DNA from: Flammula alnicola
Taxonomy: Eukaryota > Basidiomycota > Agaricomycetes > Agaricales > Strophariaceae
DNA: 64,000 bases
Reading direction: 5' to 3'
NCBI GenBank assembly: GCA_015499995.1
Contig: JADNRV010000226.1
Location: forward strand, 1-64,000
The first letter of the stretch is position 1. Each line of letters opens with the position of its first letter. This document shows positions 1-11,522 of this stretch, piece after piece. The notes beneath the pieces were generated by a model that did not search any database, was not told where the DNA came from, and was given only the letters and a program-made list of their open reading frames with translations. The translations under genes were made by a program, and so were the position numbers.

Positions 1-845
1 GTCTATATACAGGGATCCTGGATGCCTGCAAATGTTACTAATGTTATGTTTCAGACTTTGTGTGACACTGGACTTCACATACAGATAAGGATAGTCCATC
101 TAGGCTCTGTGCGGGGTTCTTGGATTCCTGAAAATGGTAGTAATGCCATTCTATGCACAGTTTGTGAGAACTGTCTTCATGTGCAAGTAGTAATAGCTCA
201 CGTGGCCTATATACGGGGATCCTGGATGCCCACAAATAGTAGTAATGTCTTTTTTCAGAGTCTACATGACACTGGACTTTATGCACCAATGATTATAGCT
301 CACGTGGCCTATATACGGGGATCCAGGATCCCCGCAAATAGTAGTACTATTATTCTATGCACAGTGTGTGACAACTGACTTCACGTGCAGATAGCCATAG
401 CTCATGTCGCCTAAATACAGGGATCCTAGATGCCCGCAAATGTTACTAATGTTATGTTTCAGACTTTGCATGACACTGGATGTTATGCACAGATTACCAT
501 AGTTCACATAGGCTCCGTGTGGGGATCTTGGATGCCCACAAGTAGTAGTAGTATCATTCTATGCACAGTGTGTGAGAACTGACTTCATGTGCAGGTAGCC
601 ATCACTCACATAGTATCTGTCTGGGGATCTTGGATCCCCACAAGTGTATAACAGCTAACTCCACATGCAGATGAACATAGCATATGTGGGCTATGTCTGG
701 AGATTCTGGAGCCCCAAAAACAGTATTACTACTATTCTATACACAGTACATGAAAATTGACTCTTCACACAGGTGACAACAGCTCACATAGTCTCTGTGT
801 AGAAATTCCAACCTTCTGCAAGTGGTAGTAATATTACTTGACACA
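1..845. repeat. minisatellite, about 102 bp period
   Basis: Diverged tandem copies of a unit of about 100 bp. One anchor, ATAGCTCACGTGGCCTATAT, recurs 102 bp apart (near 193 and 295), and a GGGATCCTGGATGCC-like core recurs along the block. About eight copies are seen, with divergence increasing towards 845. The array runs off the left edge. The open frames inside it (for example 22-378) follow from the repeat and resemble no protein I know. Confidence 0.8.
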
Positions 846-899
846 CTATGCACACACTAGATAAATTATCAATTTACTCAACAGCAGCCAAGAATAAGC

Positions 900-985
900 C
901 AGGGTTACCCAAGGGATGAGCCAGGGATGAGCTAGGATTGAGCCAGGGATGAGCCAGGATTGAGCCAGGGATGACCAATAGGGAC
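900..985. repeat. short 11-12 bp tandem repeat
   Basis: Imperfect iterations of GAGCCAGGGAT and GAGCCAGGATT. They end just before the first recognisable exon of the next gene, so they occupy the place where its 5' exons or promoter should be. Confidence 0.7.
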
Positions 986-1039
986 TAGGGATGGAGTAGG
1001 GATTTAAAAAAAAAGTCCCAATAACCAAACACTGGACAG

Positions 1040-3303
1040 GAAGAGATGTGCTTTACGACCTCAAACCGGAACCGGTCCAGGAGAAACAGAAGAAACTATA
1101 CGACGCTGCTGTTGCGAAGGGAAAGAATCCCAAGAGTGACTTTAACTTCTTCCAAATTGCCTTGACTCATGTCTGGAAGAAGCTGTCCGAAGAAGATAAA
1201 GCATCCTTGAGGGCAACAGCTGCTAGGTGGAATAATGAGGGCCCAAAGCCGGAGGTAAAGGCTAGGTGAGTGCCCACGAAATCACTTCCCATTCCAAAGT
1301 GACCTCTCTCAGATTAGCAGAAAAACATACGGCCAAGAAACTCGCAGACTTCGCGCAGGAAATGTGGTTAGCCATGGGCGCCCGGATGCTTTTCTTCGTC
1401 TCCTTTAAACGGCCCAATGGAAAGATCGCATGCACCCAACTCGATTTCAATGACACCCTAGGGAACGGAAAAAGTTATTTAACTGCGAATGCCAGTTTTC
1501 AGAGTGCCGGAATTACCAGTCGTGACTGGCTACAACACAATACAACATATTACGAGCCAGACCAGGACGTCCCGACCTTCAGTACCTACCGGCCGAGGAG
1601 GGGATTGATGGAGTTGACGACGAACCAGTATGGAGAACCAGTCCTTCCAGACCCGGAGGTTGTGCCATCCGGAATGAAGGGTCGTGCATATTGGCAAGGC
1701 CTGCTCCGGGCTTTCTTGGCATTGCATTACGGTATTCAAGCCTCCTCTCATGGCATGGAAAGTGACTGATTAATATCCAGAGCTTGCTTCCGGGAAAGCA
1801 CCCAAAATTCCCTGGGCCAAATTCCTGCCGCTGGCACGGTATTGCATTGCGCCGCAATACATGTCTGATGCGACTTTGACGTTACTCAAGGAGCCATCCG
1901 AGTTGAAGGAGGCAGAGGCGTTGCAAATCCTAAAACACCTTTACAGGAAACAGGAAGCAACCAACACAGATGATGACGCCGCATTCCGGTTCTCTCATTA
2001 TCTCTCGAAGGATGGAGACTTAGTGGAAGCATTCGAACGAAAGCTCGCACCAGAAATCCAGGAGCATTCGCATCCGGAGCACAATGATGATGTCGACACA
2101 GGACCTGCAGCTCCGGCCATCAACTCGCAGCCAAAACCTTCAGGCAAACGTGGTGCCGGACGCGCGAAAGGAAAACAAAAGCAGAAGCAGAGAACTAAAC
2201 CAGCATCTAAGGATGCTACTCCGGTCGCAGACCCACCGCCAAAGGCCAAGATGAGGAAGGGCAAAGGTAAAGCCCGGCAGGTTTCTGTGGAGTCAGAGGA
2301 ATCTGCAGACGACTCCGGCAGTGTATCATCAGATGGGGAGCCGGACTTCGGCTCTGATAGTGGTGACTCGGATGATGGGAGCGAGAGCTCCATCGACTTC
2401 GAGGGTATCCAGGATGAGCCGGATCCATTGGATCAAGACATAGGCGAGGATTCCGGAATGAACGACTACGACCAATATATGGTGGAGTCTGAAGTATTCG
2501 ATAAAAGGGCTCAAAGTTTCCTAGACAGAGTCAATGGTGGCACAGCGGCAGTTCCACCGGCTACTATCACTCCATCCGGAACGGGTAGCCTGCCACATAG
2601 TCAAGAAGGCACTACACCTCGGGAATACACCAAGGCACTTCCGGAATTGCACTCTGCACTTCGCAGTCTTCCACCAAGTCGGTCCAATCCACATCTGGAC
2701 AAGTTCGATCCCAATCTACATGACGAGATCAAAGCACTCCTCGATGGCAGTAGAGCACCTTGCAAACAGACAGCAGACATCGCGAATGGAAGCGGATCAG
2801 CGGAAGGCACATCAATTCCCTCTATCAGCCATGTGGCAGAGTGGATCCCCGGCGGAGCAAGTCTTCCGGCCAAAATGAAAAGTCCACCTCGCCAGTGAAG
2901 CCAACGCCGCCGGAATCAACACGTACTCTGCCGGAACCCTCGCTCGCACAGCCAATGACATTTTTGGCATTCTCAAGCACTACACCAGTGTCAAATGAAG
3001 ACCGGCCAATAGCCCACTCACAGGTGATCGATCAGCCTACTGTTCCGGCGGCACTCTCCAAAGCACATAAGCCTGCCTACCACGAAGCCAGTCAACTGCA
3101 CCAAGCCAGCCGGAACGTTATCCGGCTCACTTGGAAAACGATCAAGGGTCACAGAAGTCGCTTCTGTGGTTGGAAATGCATCGAATGATCAAGTAGTGCC
3201 GGCGGAGGCCAAGAAACGTCGCAAAAGGGATCCTACTCCACCACCGGAAGTTGTGGGAAAAAGGGAGAGAAAGCCAACTTGGAAAGCTAAATCCCGGGGA
3301 TAA
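1040..3303 (+). pseudogene. HMG-like agaricomycete hypothetical protein, 5' incomplete and frame-broken
   Basis: The exons read 1040-1265, 1313-1731 and 1781 onward; both introns are 47-49 bp and keep frame. The N-terminal part (FNFFQIALTHVWKKLSEED, then a tryptophan-rich segment) looks like an HMG-box-like module followed by a conserved stretch with LDFNDTLG and IPWAKFLP. I recognise this arrangement from multi-copy agaricomycete hypothetical proteins. The C-terminal half is acidic, serine-rich and lysine-rich, and ends in a basic tail (KKRRKR, KRERKP) at the stop at 3301-3303. Between about 2880 and 3115 the plausible frame shifts by one and then returns; the original frame has a stop at 2896-2898. 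No start codon is evident, because repeats lie upstream. A DNA- or chromatin-binding role is inferred only. An extra 3' intron could explain the frame change instead of decay. Confidence 0.55.
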
Positions 3304-3427
3304 ACTTATTACTTAGTTATAACAATTCACACTGTTTGCAAATACAAGTGTCCCAATGCATTATAAACGAGGGGGGACAAGGCCAAGACAACAAGAGGAA
3401 TGTACATATATATAAAAAACTATAAAA

Positions 3428-6400
3428 TCAGGCATCGCGAGCATCCATGTCATCGTCCGAGTGGTATTGGGTCAACCCAGATGGACCATCCAACTGGGAG
3501 GCATCGATGTACTGGTGGAAAGCCTCTTGGCTTCCGGTCAGACCTCCACTTGGTGGCGATGAAGGTTGCTCCGCCGGAGCAGCAAAAAGAGGTGATCCAC
3601 CTGCACACTCACCAGCATCCGGAACGTCGCCTTGACTCTGTTGAGAGCCAGTCGGAGTCGGAGCGATCACCTGGATTCTTGGTGATGGTGTCGATGGTGC
3701 GTGCGGGTCGACGGCCAACAATCGTGGATCGATGAATGCAGGGCTAGAGACTGCACGGCGGGGCAGGGGTGATACGCGACGCATGAAGGGGCTGTGAGAG
3801 TGTTCCGGCGGGACGGTGCTGGACGCTGTTGACACCACCCGCCGGGACGATGCAGGTGGGATCACCTGTGCCAATGGAAGGTGTTTCTAGTATGTTTGTA
3901 TCAGTTACGGTTTCTGAACAGAGTCACATCCACTTACTGGAAGAGTGCCGGTGAGCGCATCACCAACAGCATGGAGCAGAACACTGTTCTGGGAGGCGAC
4001 ATGGGAGTAGAGCGTCTCCATATGCCTCCGATGCTCCGCAAGAGACGCCTCATGAGTATCCATGTGCTTCTTATGCTGGTCCAGCGAAGCCTTGTGACTC
4101 TCCTGGAGAGTCCGGATATGCTCCGCCAACTGGTTCCCTAACCGCACATCCACATATGCTCCCTTCATGTACTCCACCGTGCCCTCCACAGCCTTGAGGT
4201 CGCGTTGAGTAGTCGTCAGCCCATCGTTGGCCACACTCTGCTCTTTCCAGACACCCCCCAGCCTCTCGTCCACCTCCACCCCATGCGCCCTCCACCCAGC
4301 GTCGATCCGGTGCAACTCCTCACGAAGACGATCCAATCCGGCTGACAATGCTTCCTTCTCGTTCCGGACTTCATCGATCCTGGCCCCTAGTCGATCCTCC
4401 ACAGCTCCAATACTTGTCGCCAGGTTCTCATCGACGTTCCGGTACACATCCACCTCCGCTGCCACGATACTCTGGGCAATCTTCTCATCCACACTGCGGT
4501 CGACCTCCATCTTGTGTTCCTCGAAGCGTTCCACGAGTCGCCTTTCCAAGTCGTGAGTCGAGACGATGTCGCGGAGACGTGAATTGAGGAGGCGGTCCAA
4601 CACCTGCGGAACCCTAGTCTCCATCAGTTCGACCTTCGTGAATCGGTCCATCATCTTCTCCACCTCATCATCGAACATGGCATGGGTGACGGTGGAGGCC
4701 CTCATGGCCGATTGCTGGGACTGGATTTCACCGATCCGGCAGGAGAGTACCTCGAGTGAAAGAGGCGGCGATCCAACTGTTTAGCATTAGTCGATGTTAC
4801 AGCCCAGGAAGGGGAAAACTTACAGGGAGTGTCTGATGTCGTGCTAGACGACGCATACGAGGGCACTGGTGTGTGGATCTCTCGTACAGGCATGTGCTTG
4901 GACGTGGTCATCCGTCCACCCAACTTGTGTTCCGGGGGGGTCCTCTGAGCGTTGAGTTTGATGGGAGGCAGCTCGATTGGCGTAAGGGGTGGGGGCTTCA
5001 TCACCGCAGAGAGACGTGGTGGTGTCTCCGGATCCTCTTGGATGGTGGCAATGTGAGGGTGGTCGCGTGGTGGCGGAAGGGTGATGGTGGTTGCGGTACG
5101 GCTGCGACTCGTGCGCGAAGGTCCTGCGGCCGCGTTGCCTGTGCGAGTGGGGAGCGGTGGACACACTTGAATCGAAGAATTGGCTGCCGCCGCAGCCAAC
5201 GCCGCTTGTTGCTGCTCTTCGAGTTCTGCTGGTGGTGCTTCCGAGTTTCCCTTTCCAGCAACTATCGAGGGCGTGAACGCAGCGCCCCACTCGCACTTGT
5301 CCTTGTGTTTGTTGCACTGGTGGCAAGCGACCTTCTTGTAGGGGCGTTGGCGCTTGTCGCTCAGCTTCTTCGGTGCATGCTGCGGTAGGTCGTACGGCTT
5401 CTCGTAGCACACGAGACACCTGAACCCTCTTTCCTTGCACCTCCGACAGCTCCCCCCCACGACCACGTTCTCGACATTGACCCAATACAGGCCGACTTGG
5501 GGTTCCGGAGGTGGATACTCACGCAACTTCCTGGTGGGCTCTGAAACCTCTCGGTCGTCGACAGGTGCACTGGCAACAGCAGTGGGCTTGGCCTCTGGGA
5601 GCGGAACCTTGCGTCCGGCACGCGCGCTCTTGCTGGCTTTCCCTTTCGCGACCTTTTTCAGCTTCGGCGGGGCGGCGGGCAGGTCCTTTGCGATGGATTT
5701 CGCTCTCTTCGCTGGTGGTGGCTGATCCGGGGTAGACATCGCCAGTTCGTCTTCCTCGTCAGACTCCTCAATGTACGCGGCGGATTTGATCGTCCGTTTT
5801 CTTGTCCTCGACACCTTTGGAATCTCCTCCGCTTTCACCACCTCCTTTTCCTCCTGTATCCTCACATCCCTTGGACCTTCCACCACCGGCCTCACCACAT
5901 CAACATCCATGCCCAGCCCCATATCCTTCCCCTTCCCCTTTCTGGTTGCCGGTATACTCTCCACATCCATCTCTTCAACCCTCACCCTCCGTTCCACTGC
6001 GTCCGGTTGACGCCCGGCATCGGTGTCGCGCTCATTGCTTCCACTGGCCCTGGGTAGGGTGGGATCAAGGAATGAGAAAAAGTCCTTCGGGCGCGGGAGG
6101 GCAGATGCGGGCAGAATCTCATCATCCCACTCCAGCTCGAGTTCCAGGTTGTCGAGGTACTGGGCGCGGGGGGGCCTGAAATATCTAAATGCGTGTGATA
6201 CGTGTTCATGGGCCGGCTCATTGAATAACGACCTCAGGAAGGGTTGATAGCCGGGAGCGTCCAAGTACTCCTGTTTGCGGCTTACAGTCGAAAATATCGC
6301 CTATATTTGCAGTTTAGCATTGCTTTGAACACAAAATAAAAACACTTACACATTTGCGCCGGAAGACCGTCAAATAAGCCTGCAGGGTGGTTCCATCTGC

Positions 6401-6508
6401 ATTGCGATAGCGGTGTTTGGCCATTGCCTGTGCCGCGGCGTGCATCTCAGCGAAAGCCTTCTGGACATCTTGATAATTGCCAACGGAGGTCGTAGCTTGA
6501 TGAGACAT
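3428..6508 (-). CDS. 977-residue cysteine-cluster and coiled-coil protein (unknown function)
   Basis: The model is complement of 3428-3886, 3938-4776, 4824-6300 and 6350-6508. All three introns (47-51 bp) have GT..AG ends and the frame closes exactly to 977 codons plus stop. Residues 1 to about 55 are a short helical N-terminus. Next comes an acidic and basic linker with several KR-rich nuclear-localisation-like runs. Around residues 335-400 there are paired clusters, CRRCKERGFRC and CHQCNKHKDKC, resembling two half zinc clusters rather than a classical Zn2Cys6. A long heptad-like coiled coil follows (encoded about 3950-4650), then a Pro/Ser-rich tail ending DDDMDARDA. It is convergent with the upstream HMG-like gene (124 bp apart) and divergent from the 6703 gene (194 bp between start codons). 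A nuclear, DNA-binding role is inference. The composition is CCGG-rich, like its two neighbours. Confidence 0.8.
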
Positions 6509-6702
6509 GGTAAATGAGAGGGGGTGTGGTAAGTGGTATGTAGGGTGGAATGACGCAAGCAATGTTGAACGCGTCAGTTAGATCGAAATTGTTTAAAGTT
6601 CAACACGCACGTGACCGTTGTGGTGACCGCCACCGGAGCCATTGTTGCAAGACCCACCGGAGGTCGAGCACATCACTGGTCCCTTCCACTCCCCTGTTTG
6701 CT
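6509..6702. promoter_or_regulatory. shared divergent promoter interval
   Basis: The 194 bp between the two divergent start codons (6508 minus, 6703 plus) must carry both 5' leaders. It contains CACGCACGTGACCG, with a CACGTG-like core near 6605. No TATA box is evident. Confidence 0.4.
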
Positions 6703-7781
6703 ATGAACACCAAAGATTACAATACCGGTCCTCAAGACCTTGCTGCTGCTTATAATCGGCTGGCGGAAACCCAGCAACCACGTCAATCACGAAAGAGAAA
6801 ACATGAATCAATGACTGAAGTGCCCGCCGAGGAACCGGTAAGTTCTTTCCTTCCTTTTGGCTCTGAGACTGATTTTTGGACAGGGATCATCCAGACAATT
6901 CAACTTGTGGGATGTCATCTACAACCCGGAATGTGTAAGTGTCTAATTACCTACTTTCGAGCTTTTTAACTTATTCTGAAATAGGAACCCTCTCCGGATA
7001 TCATGACAGATATTTTCAGCATAATAGCAAGGCCGGAACATGTAAGTACCTCATACTCGGCTACTGATTATGTACTTAGTGACTACAGAATATGCCTGAA
7101 GAAAGATTTGGGATGTCTATGGCCACTGAACCTGTAAGTTTTTCTTCGTCTTTTTAGCTCACTTATTTCATACCTTACCTGTAGGAGAGCTCTCAAAGCA
7201 CCGGAATAGCTGCATTGATGGAATTCATGGATGCTGAGATGGATTCCCCCATTCCAACATTCCAGGAGTTGAATGCCAGCAGCGTGGATGGGGAGTCCAT
7301 CGAGAGCGAGGCGGAGCACGGCACGAACATTGTGCGTCTCACTCCACCTCCGGTTCCGGCTCCGGCTCCACCTCCACCATCCCCTCCGGCTCCACCCCCA
7401 CCATCCCCTCCGGCTCCACCTCCACCATCGCCTCTGCCTCCACCATCCCCTCCACCTCCACCACCGCCTCCATCTATGCCTGCCCCTCTGCCTCTGCCTC
7501 TGCCTACCCCGTCACCCCCAGCCCGGCTTTTGCTTTCACTTCCGCCCCGGCCTATTCTTCCAAACCCCCCACACCAATCATCCGCTGCTGCAATAGCCAC
7601 ATTCAATGCTCTTTCACCCACTCTCGTATCACCGGCGTCACTCTTCCGGGTCTATCTTGCAGATATTGACCAGCAAACCCGAACATCAAGATCCCGGCTC
7701 AACAATTTGATGGAGCTTTTTGCTCAAATTGAGCTTGTAATTGAGGGTGTGGAGAGGCAAAGAGAGGCAAGGGGCTTGTGA
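6703..7781 (+). CDS. proline-rich 294-residue hypothetical protein built from tiny phase-0 exons
   Basis: The exons are 6703-6837, 6884-6934, 6985-7041, 7089-7133 and 7185-7781. The lengths 135, 51, 57 and 45 are all multiples of three and every intron is phase 0. The total of 885 nt gives 294 residues plus stop. The N-terminus is polar with an RKRKHE basic patch. The three micro-exons encode acidic peptides ending in short E/P motifs. The last exon has a long PPPPSPPAP run (about 7350-7530), then a C-terminal helix (SRLNNLMELFAQIELVIEGV) before the TGA. No known domain is recognised. It sits head-to-head with the cysteine-cluster gene and shares its CCGG-rich composition, which suggests the two are co-inherited. 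A scaffold or regulatory role would be speculation. Confidence 0.7.
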
Positions 7782-7994
7782 GACAGGGACAGTAGGATGT
7801 ATAACAGTATAACACATATATATTTCATTATTGCTGTGGATGGTACATAAAGGATCTACTGAGAAAGCTGTTCCAGCAGGACATGGCAGCTTGGCCTTGC
7901 CCACTGGACTGAAACGAGCTCGCATGGCCTCTCACGAGCTCGCCCATCCTGGATGGGTATTTTTGGCAGCACGAGCTCGTGAGGCTAGGCCATC

Positions 7995-8610
7995 TAGTGT
8001 TTTGAAGTCCGGTCCAGTCCGGTCTTTTGGCCCCCAGGGACATAGACCGAGACTGAGACCGGTCCATATACATCCCAAGATGTCAAAAAACCGGACTGGA
8101 CCGATTCAGACCGGTCTACGTCGGTCTTTTGCAGTCTTGGACCGGTCTGAACCAGATTCCGGTCTTAACCAGTCTTAACCGGTCTGAGACCGGTTTTTCG
8201 ATGCAAACCACCAGTAATTTGATATATATGTATCAGTAATATTTGTAGACATGATATATACCTTGAAATTGAGCCCTGGAACGTTAAATTTCGTTGAGAA
8301 TTGACTGTTCTACACTAATATTCCGCATTTTCTACTCTTTTAGACACTTTTTGACTGTTTTATTTATTTCTCAGCCAAAACTTTACCAATCTGGATGCCC
8401 TTGGGGCCGATTTGAAGGGATAAATCAGGGCTAAAAAGTAGCCGGTTCAGACCGGTCTTAACCGCAAAGACCGGTCCACCGAGACCGGTCTTTTTGCGGT
8501 CTTTGATTCTCAAAAATCAAAAGACCGGACTGCTGGTCCGGTCTTTTTGCGGTCCAGTCCGGTCTGGTTGCGGTCTTTTTCCAGTCCCAAGACTGGACCT
8601 TTAAACACTA
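7995..8610. mobile_element. hAT-type MITE (616 bp, 8 bp target duplication)
   Basis: The left end TAGTGTTTTGAAGTCCGGTC and the right end read in reverse, TAGTGTTTAAAGGTCCAGTC, match at 16 of 20 positions. The element is flanked by a perfect 8 bp direct repeat, AGGCCATC (7987-7994 and 8611-8618). An 8 bp duplication and a TAGTG-type terminus are hallmarks of hAT elements. The interior has no coding potential but many subterminal ACCGGTCT and GACCGGT motifs, as expected for transposase-binding repeats. It is non-autonomous. Confidence 0.88.
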
Positions 8611-8656
8611 AGGCCATCACTGATGGTACTTATGTCACACAAGGTAATACACTATA

Positions 8657-10459
8657 TATGGTAATTAGCTACAGAACTTTCTGCTATTTGTGCGCACCCT
8701 AAATGCGACACTCCAAGAAGATAGTTGGGAACAGTTAGAATCTGAACTTGGGGGGTCTTCAATTCCCACCGGGACAGACATCGACGCCGCCCCAGACATC
8801 CATTCTATCCGTGGTAACCCTAAGGCTTCGGACAGTTCAGCCAGCGCCCCAAGTGGATCATCTCCTAGGCCTCACGGAGCCCACAACGGATACAATGCCC
8901 GCAGCAATTCCCCTCATACAAGCATTGCTCAGATATCTGGCACCGCGTCAGCTCTAGTGCGAACTTCCGCTTGGTACTGACCGTAGCATTTTGGAAAACT
9001 AACAGTGGGATCTTGTAGAGGATCCATCCGTCTACATTCATCAACAATTTCCTGTTACAATCGGTCAGTCTTTTTCATAGTCGAATCCGTTATAGCCAAG
9101 TCATTCATACACTTTGCTCGGAACAGAAACCGGATGCATGGATCGCTATAACAAATGACGGGGATTGGATTTCGGTTCTCAAACTGGTAAGGGGATCTCG
9201 ATCCATGGAATTTCACGCTCTGAGACTCTTGTATTTAGGATGATTTATCTCTTCCTGCTTCGGACGAAATTTTGGCACGTATAACGACGGCGTATGAAAT
9301 CAGTGACGCAGATGGTGCGTTCGTTTACAGATTTAAAAGCCTCAATTCCTTGGCTTAGCATGCGTTATCTTTTACAGGTGTTGCTTATTTGACACCGAAA
9401 GACCCTCTCCGCCGTGCCACAGTTGCAACCACGAATATTGAAGACCAATTTGTGCAGCTGATCCCGACCGTGCAGACTGGGGGCGAATATTCACCCGCTA
9501 GCACCTCTTTTAACTCGAATGCATTTGTGGACTCTTCCAACAGTAAAACTATATCCCGTTCGACAAGTTTTTCTTCTCGGAATAGCAATACGACGACTCT
9601 CTGGTCTGCGCGGTCACCGTCTCGCAGTAGCAATGCGACGTCTCTTTGGTCTCGGGATGAGGACTCGACCCCACATAGTGAGTTGCGAAGCTCTCTCTAC
9701 TATGGAGAGTCAGTGCTGACTTGGGTAATGTAGACAAGGGCACGTCCTTCTTCCAAAACGCCAAGAACGTCCATATCAGCGGAGGAAAATTCACCCAGGT
9801 ACAAGGGAACTACGCTGTGTTTGACCAGAGTCGACATACATCGAACGTGAACTCTTTTAACACGACGAACAAGAGGAACATACATAATGCTTATAACAAT
9901 CACTCGAAAGAATATGGTACGTCGTAACAATGCTTTGCTGTGCTAGATGCTCACTTTATTCAGGTGTACTGCCTCCTAAGACAGGCCCACGCTTGAACCG
10001 GCATCACCGTCAGACTGGCCCTCAAGACGCCCAAGGTACGCAGTATGCAAAATGTGTGAATATGTCTCCCTCATGCAATGATCAGCTCTCTGGGAAGAGG
10101 AGGAAGAGGACGACATATTCTCGACGTCCCAAAATAGCCAGTCCTCTGGAATGCCTGGAGACCCAGGTAAACATAGTCCTCCCGGCGATCCACGTTACGC
10201 GAACAACCAATACGGTCAATATGGCGGAGGATTGGACGACAGTCAGCATGGAGCTGCATCAAGCATGCGTCCGCCGTATATGTACACACCAGCAAGCAAC
10301 CGGTCCAACGTCCAGTACACTGCCGGCCAGGTGCAGAATACGAGCGCTGATCTACAACAATCATTTGCCGCTATGATGCAGCCCGTGAAGCAACAAACCG
10401 TTCCCGATCCTGAGGTAGAGGACATGGCAGCTTTGCCATTCTCACGGAGTTCCTTCTGA
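8657..10459 (+). CDS. multi-exon hypothetical protein
   Basis: A chain of short exons with GT..AG introns is visible. It includes a segment ending FPVTIG (near 9050), a segment with DAWIAITNDGDWISVLKL (near 9130-9187), a Ser/Thr-rich exon (9377-9680), an exon with FFQNAKNVHISGGKFTQVQG (9734-9916), then GPRLNRHHRQTGPQ and a Gln/Gly-rich C-terminal exon to the stop at 10457-10459. The FFQNAKNVHISGG motif recurs in many agaricomycete hypothetical proteins. The exact start is unresolved: an open frame from 8690 may be the first exon. No catalytic motif or membrane helix is seen, and the function is unknown. Confidence 0.5.
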
Positions 10460-10945
10460 GGCAGCCTGAGGGCATCCGTAAGTTGGAAACGCGCGCCAGC
10501 GGTGATCGACGCCATCAAACACCTGCGGCTGTTGTAGTTCGCACGATAATCCCTAACGTTGGTCTATTCCTTAGAGTATACTTGCAGTACGAAATATATA
10601 GCGGTTACTGTAGTGTTGAGTACTTAATGATTATTTACTTGAAGCAAGCGACTTCCGTTAGAGATATAAGAGTCGAGGATGATAGCGCGTACATGCTGGA
10701 ACTGGGCTGTATCAAAGAAGTGGTGCCCCTGGAAAGGCTACCTTAAGTGCGTGGTGTGATGGAGTAACGTCTCAATCTCCCCTAATCAAGGTCTCCCTCC
10801 TTTCTACATTGACATCCCAAGGTCTTTCACGGTCGTTGCTGCCACTACGCCGCCTCCTATCGCGTACTTCATCGAGATACTGCTACCATCTGCCTTGCAT
10901 CTCCCTTCTACCATTTTCATACCTCATCACAGCCCGAGCTAGCCA
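10460..10945. other. intergenic, no supported gene
   Basis: Between two hypothetical genes. Open frames (for example 10483-10746) have no family resemblance and could be 3' UTR. Confidence 0.4.
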
Positions 10946-11209
10946 GTGCCAATCGTCCCTATAGTCAACGTATGTGTCGCGAATGCCAATTTCAGTGAGT
11001 TACACTACAATAGCCTAGACTACAAGTTGGCTCTTCAGTTTGGCGAGAAATATGGTGGCAAAAAGGACGTGTTGGACTTCAAGGAGGCAGAGAAGTTCGC
11101 ACCGGAGGCACAAGCGTTAGTCTCCAGCGGAGAGCTTCACAATTACGTCGCGCAACTTCTTGAGGCCATATGGCAGGGACATCAGCTAAATGATTCATCA
11201 CGAAAGTAG
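10946..11209 (+). CDS. small hypothetical ORF or last exon
   Basis: The frame encodes about 87 residues with a plausible amphipathic C-terminal half (FGEKYGGKKDVLDFKEAEKF, then LVSSGELHNYVAQLLEAIW) and stops before a T/A-rich stretch. Upstream sequence is pyrimidine-rich, so this may be a first exon behind a promoter or a terminal exon. I do not recognise the family. Confidence 0.3.
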   Translation: MPIVPIVNVCVANANFSELHYNSLDYKLALQFGEKYGGKKDVLDFKEAEKFAPEAQALVSSGELHNYVAQLLEAIWQGHQLNDSSRK

Positions 11210-11522
11210 TGAACAATCAGTGTGGCTAATTTGGAAATGTCAGGTTTGCTGATGAAATAAAACAAACACAACATAAGGCACAAACGTACTAGTAGCCTGT
11301 ACGAGTATACGACAAGTACAACCGTTTTACGCCATACCAAACATCCAAATATCCTCATGCCGCAAGGGTATCCATCGTAGCGCAAATGCTCTAAGCACTG
11401 ACACCACCACCACGGCTATTTCTCCCAACCCCACTAAAAGAAACAAAAACACTCAAGGGCGCACACTCACGCAGCCTTAGCGGTAGTAGGCACTAGGCAC
11501 CACCGTCGTAGTCGGCAGATTT
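11210..11522. other. intergenic between convergent units
   Basis: Contains AATAAA-like sequence and no coding signal. It is probably the shared 3' ends of the small plus-strand ORF and the minus-strand WSC gene. Confidence 0.4.

Noticed and set aside
22..378. Open frames in the left-end tandem repeats
   Set aside because: Repetition of a 102 bp (34-codon) unit keeps frames open by chance; the peptides are the repeat itself.
7193..7621. Gly-rich minus-strand ORF opposite the polyproline exon
   Set aside because: It is the antisense of the CCT/CCA-rich coding run; the plus strand has consistent introns and a stop.
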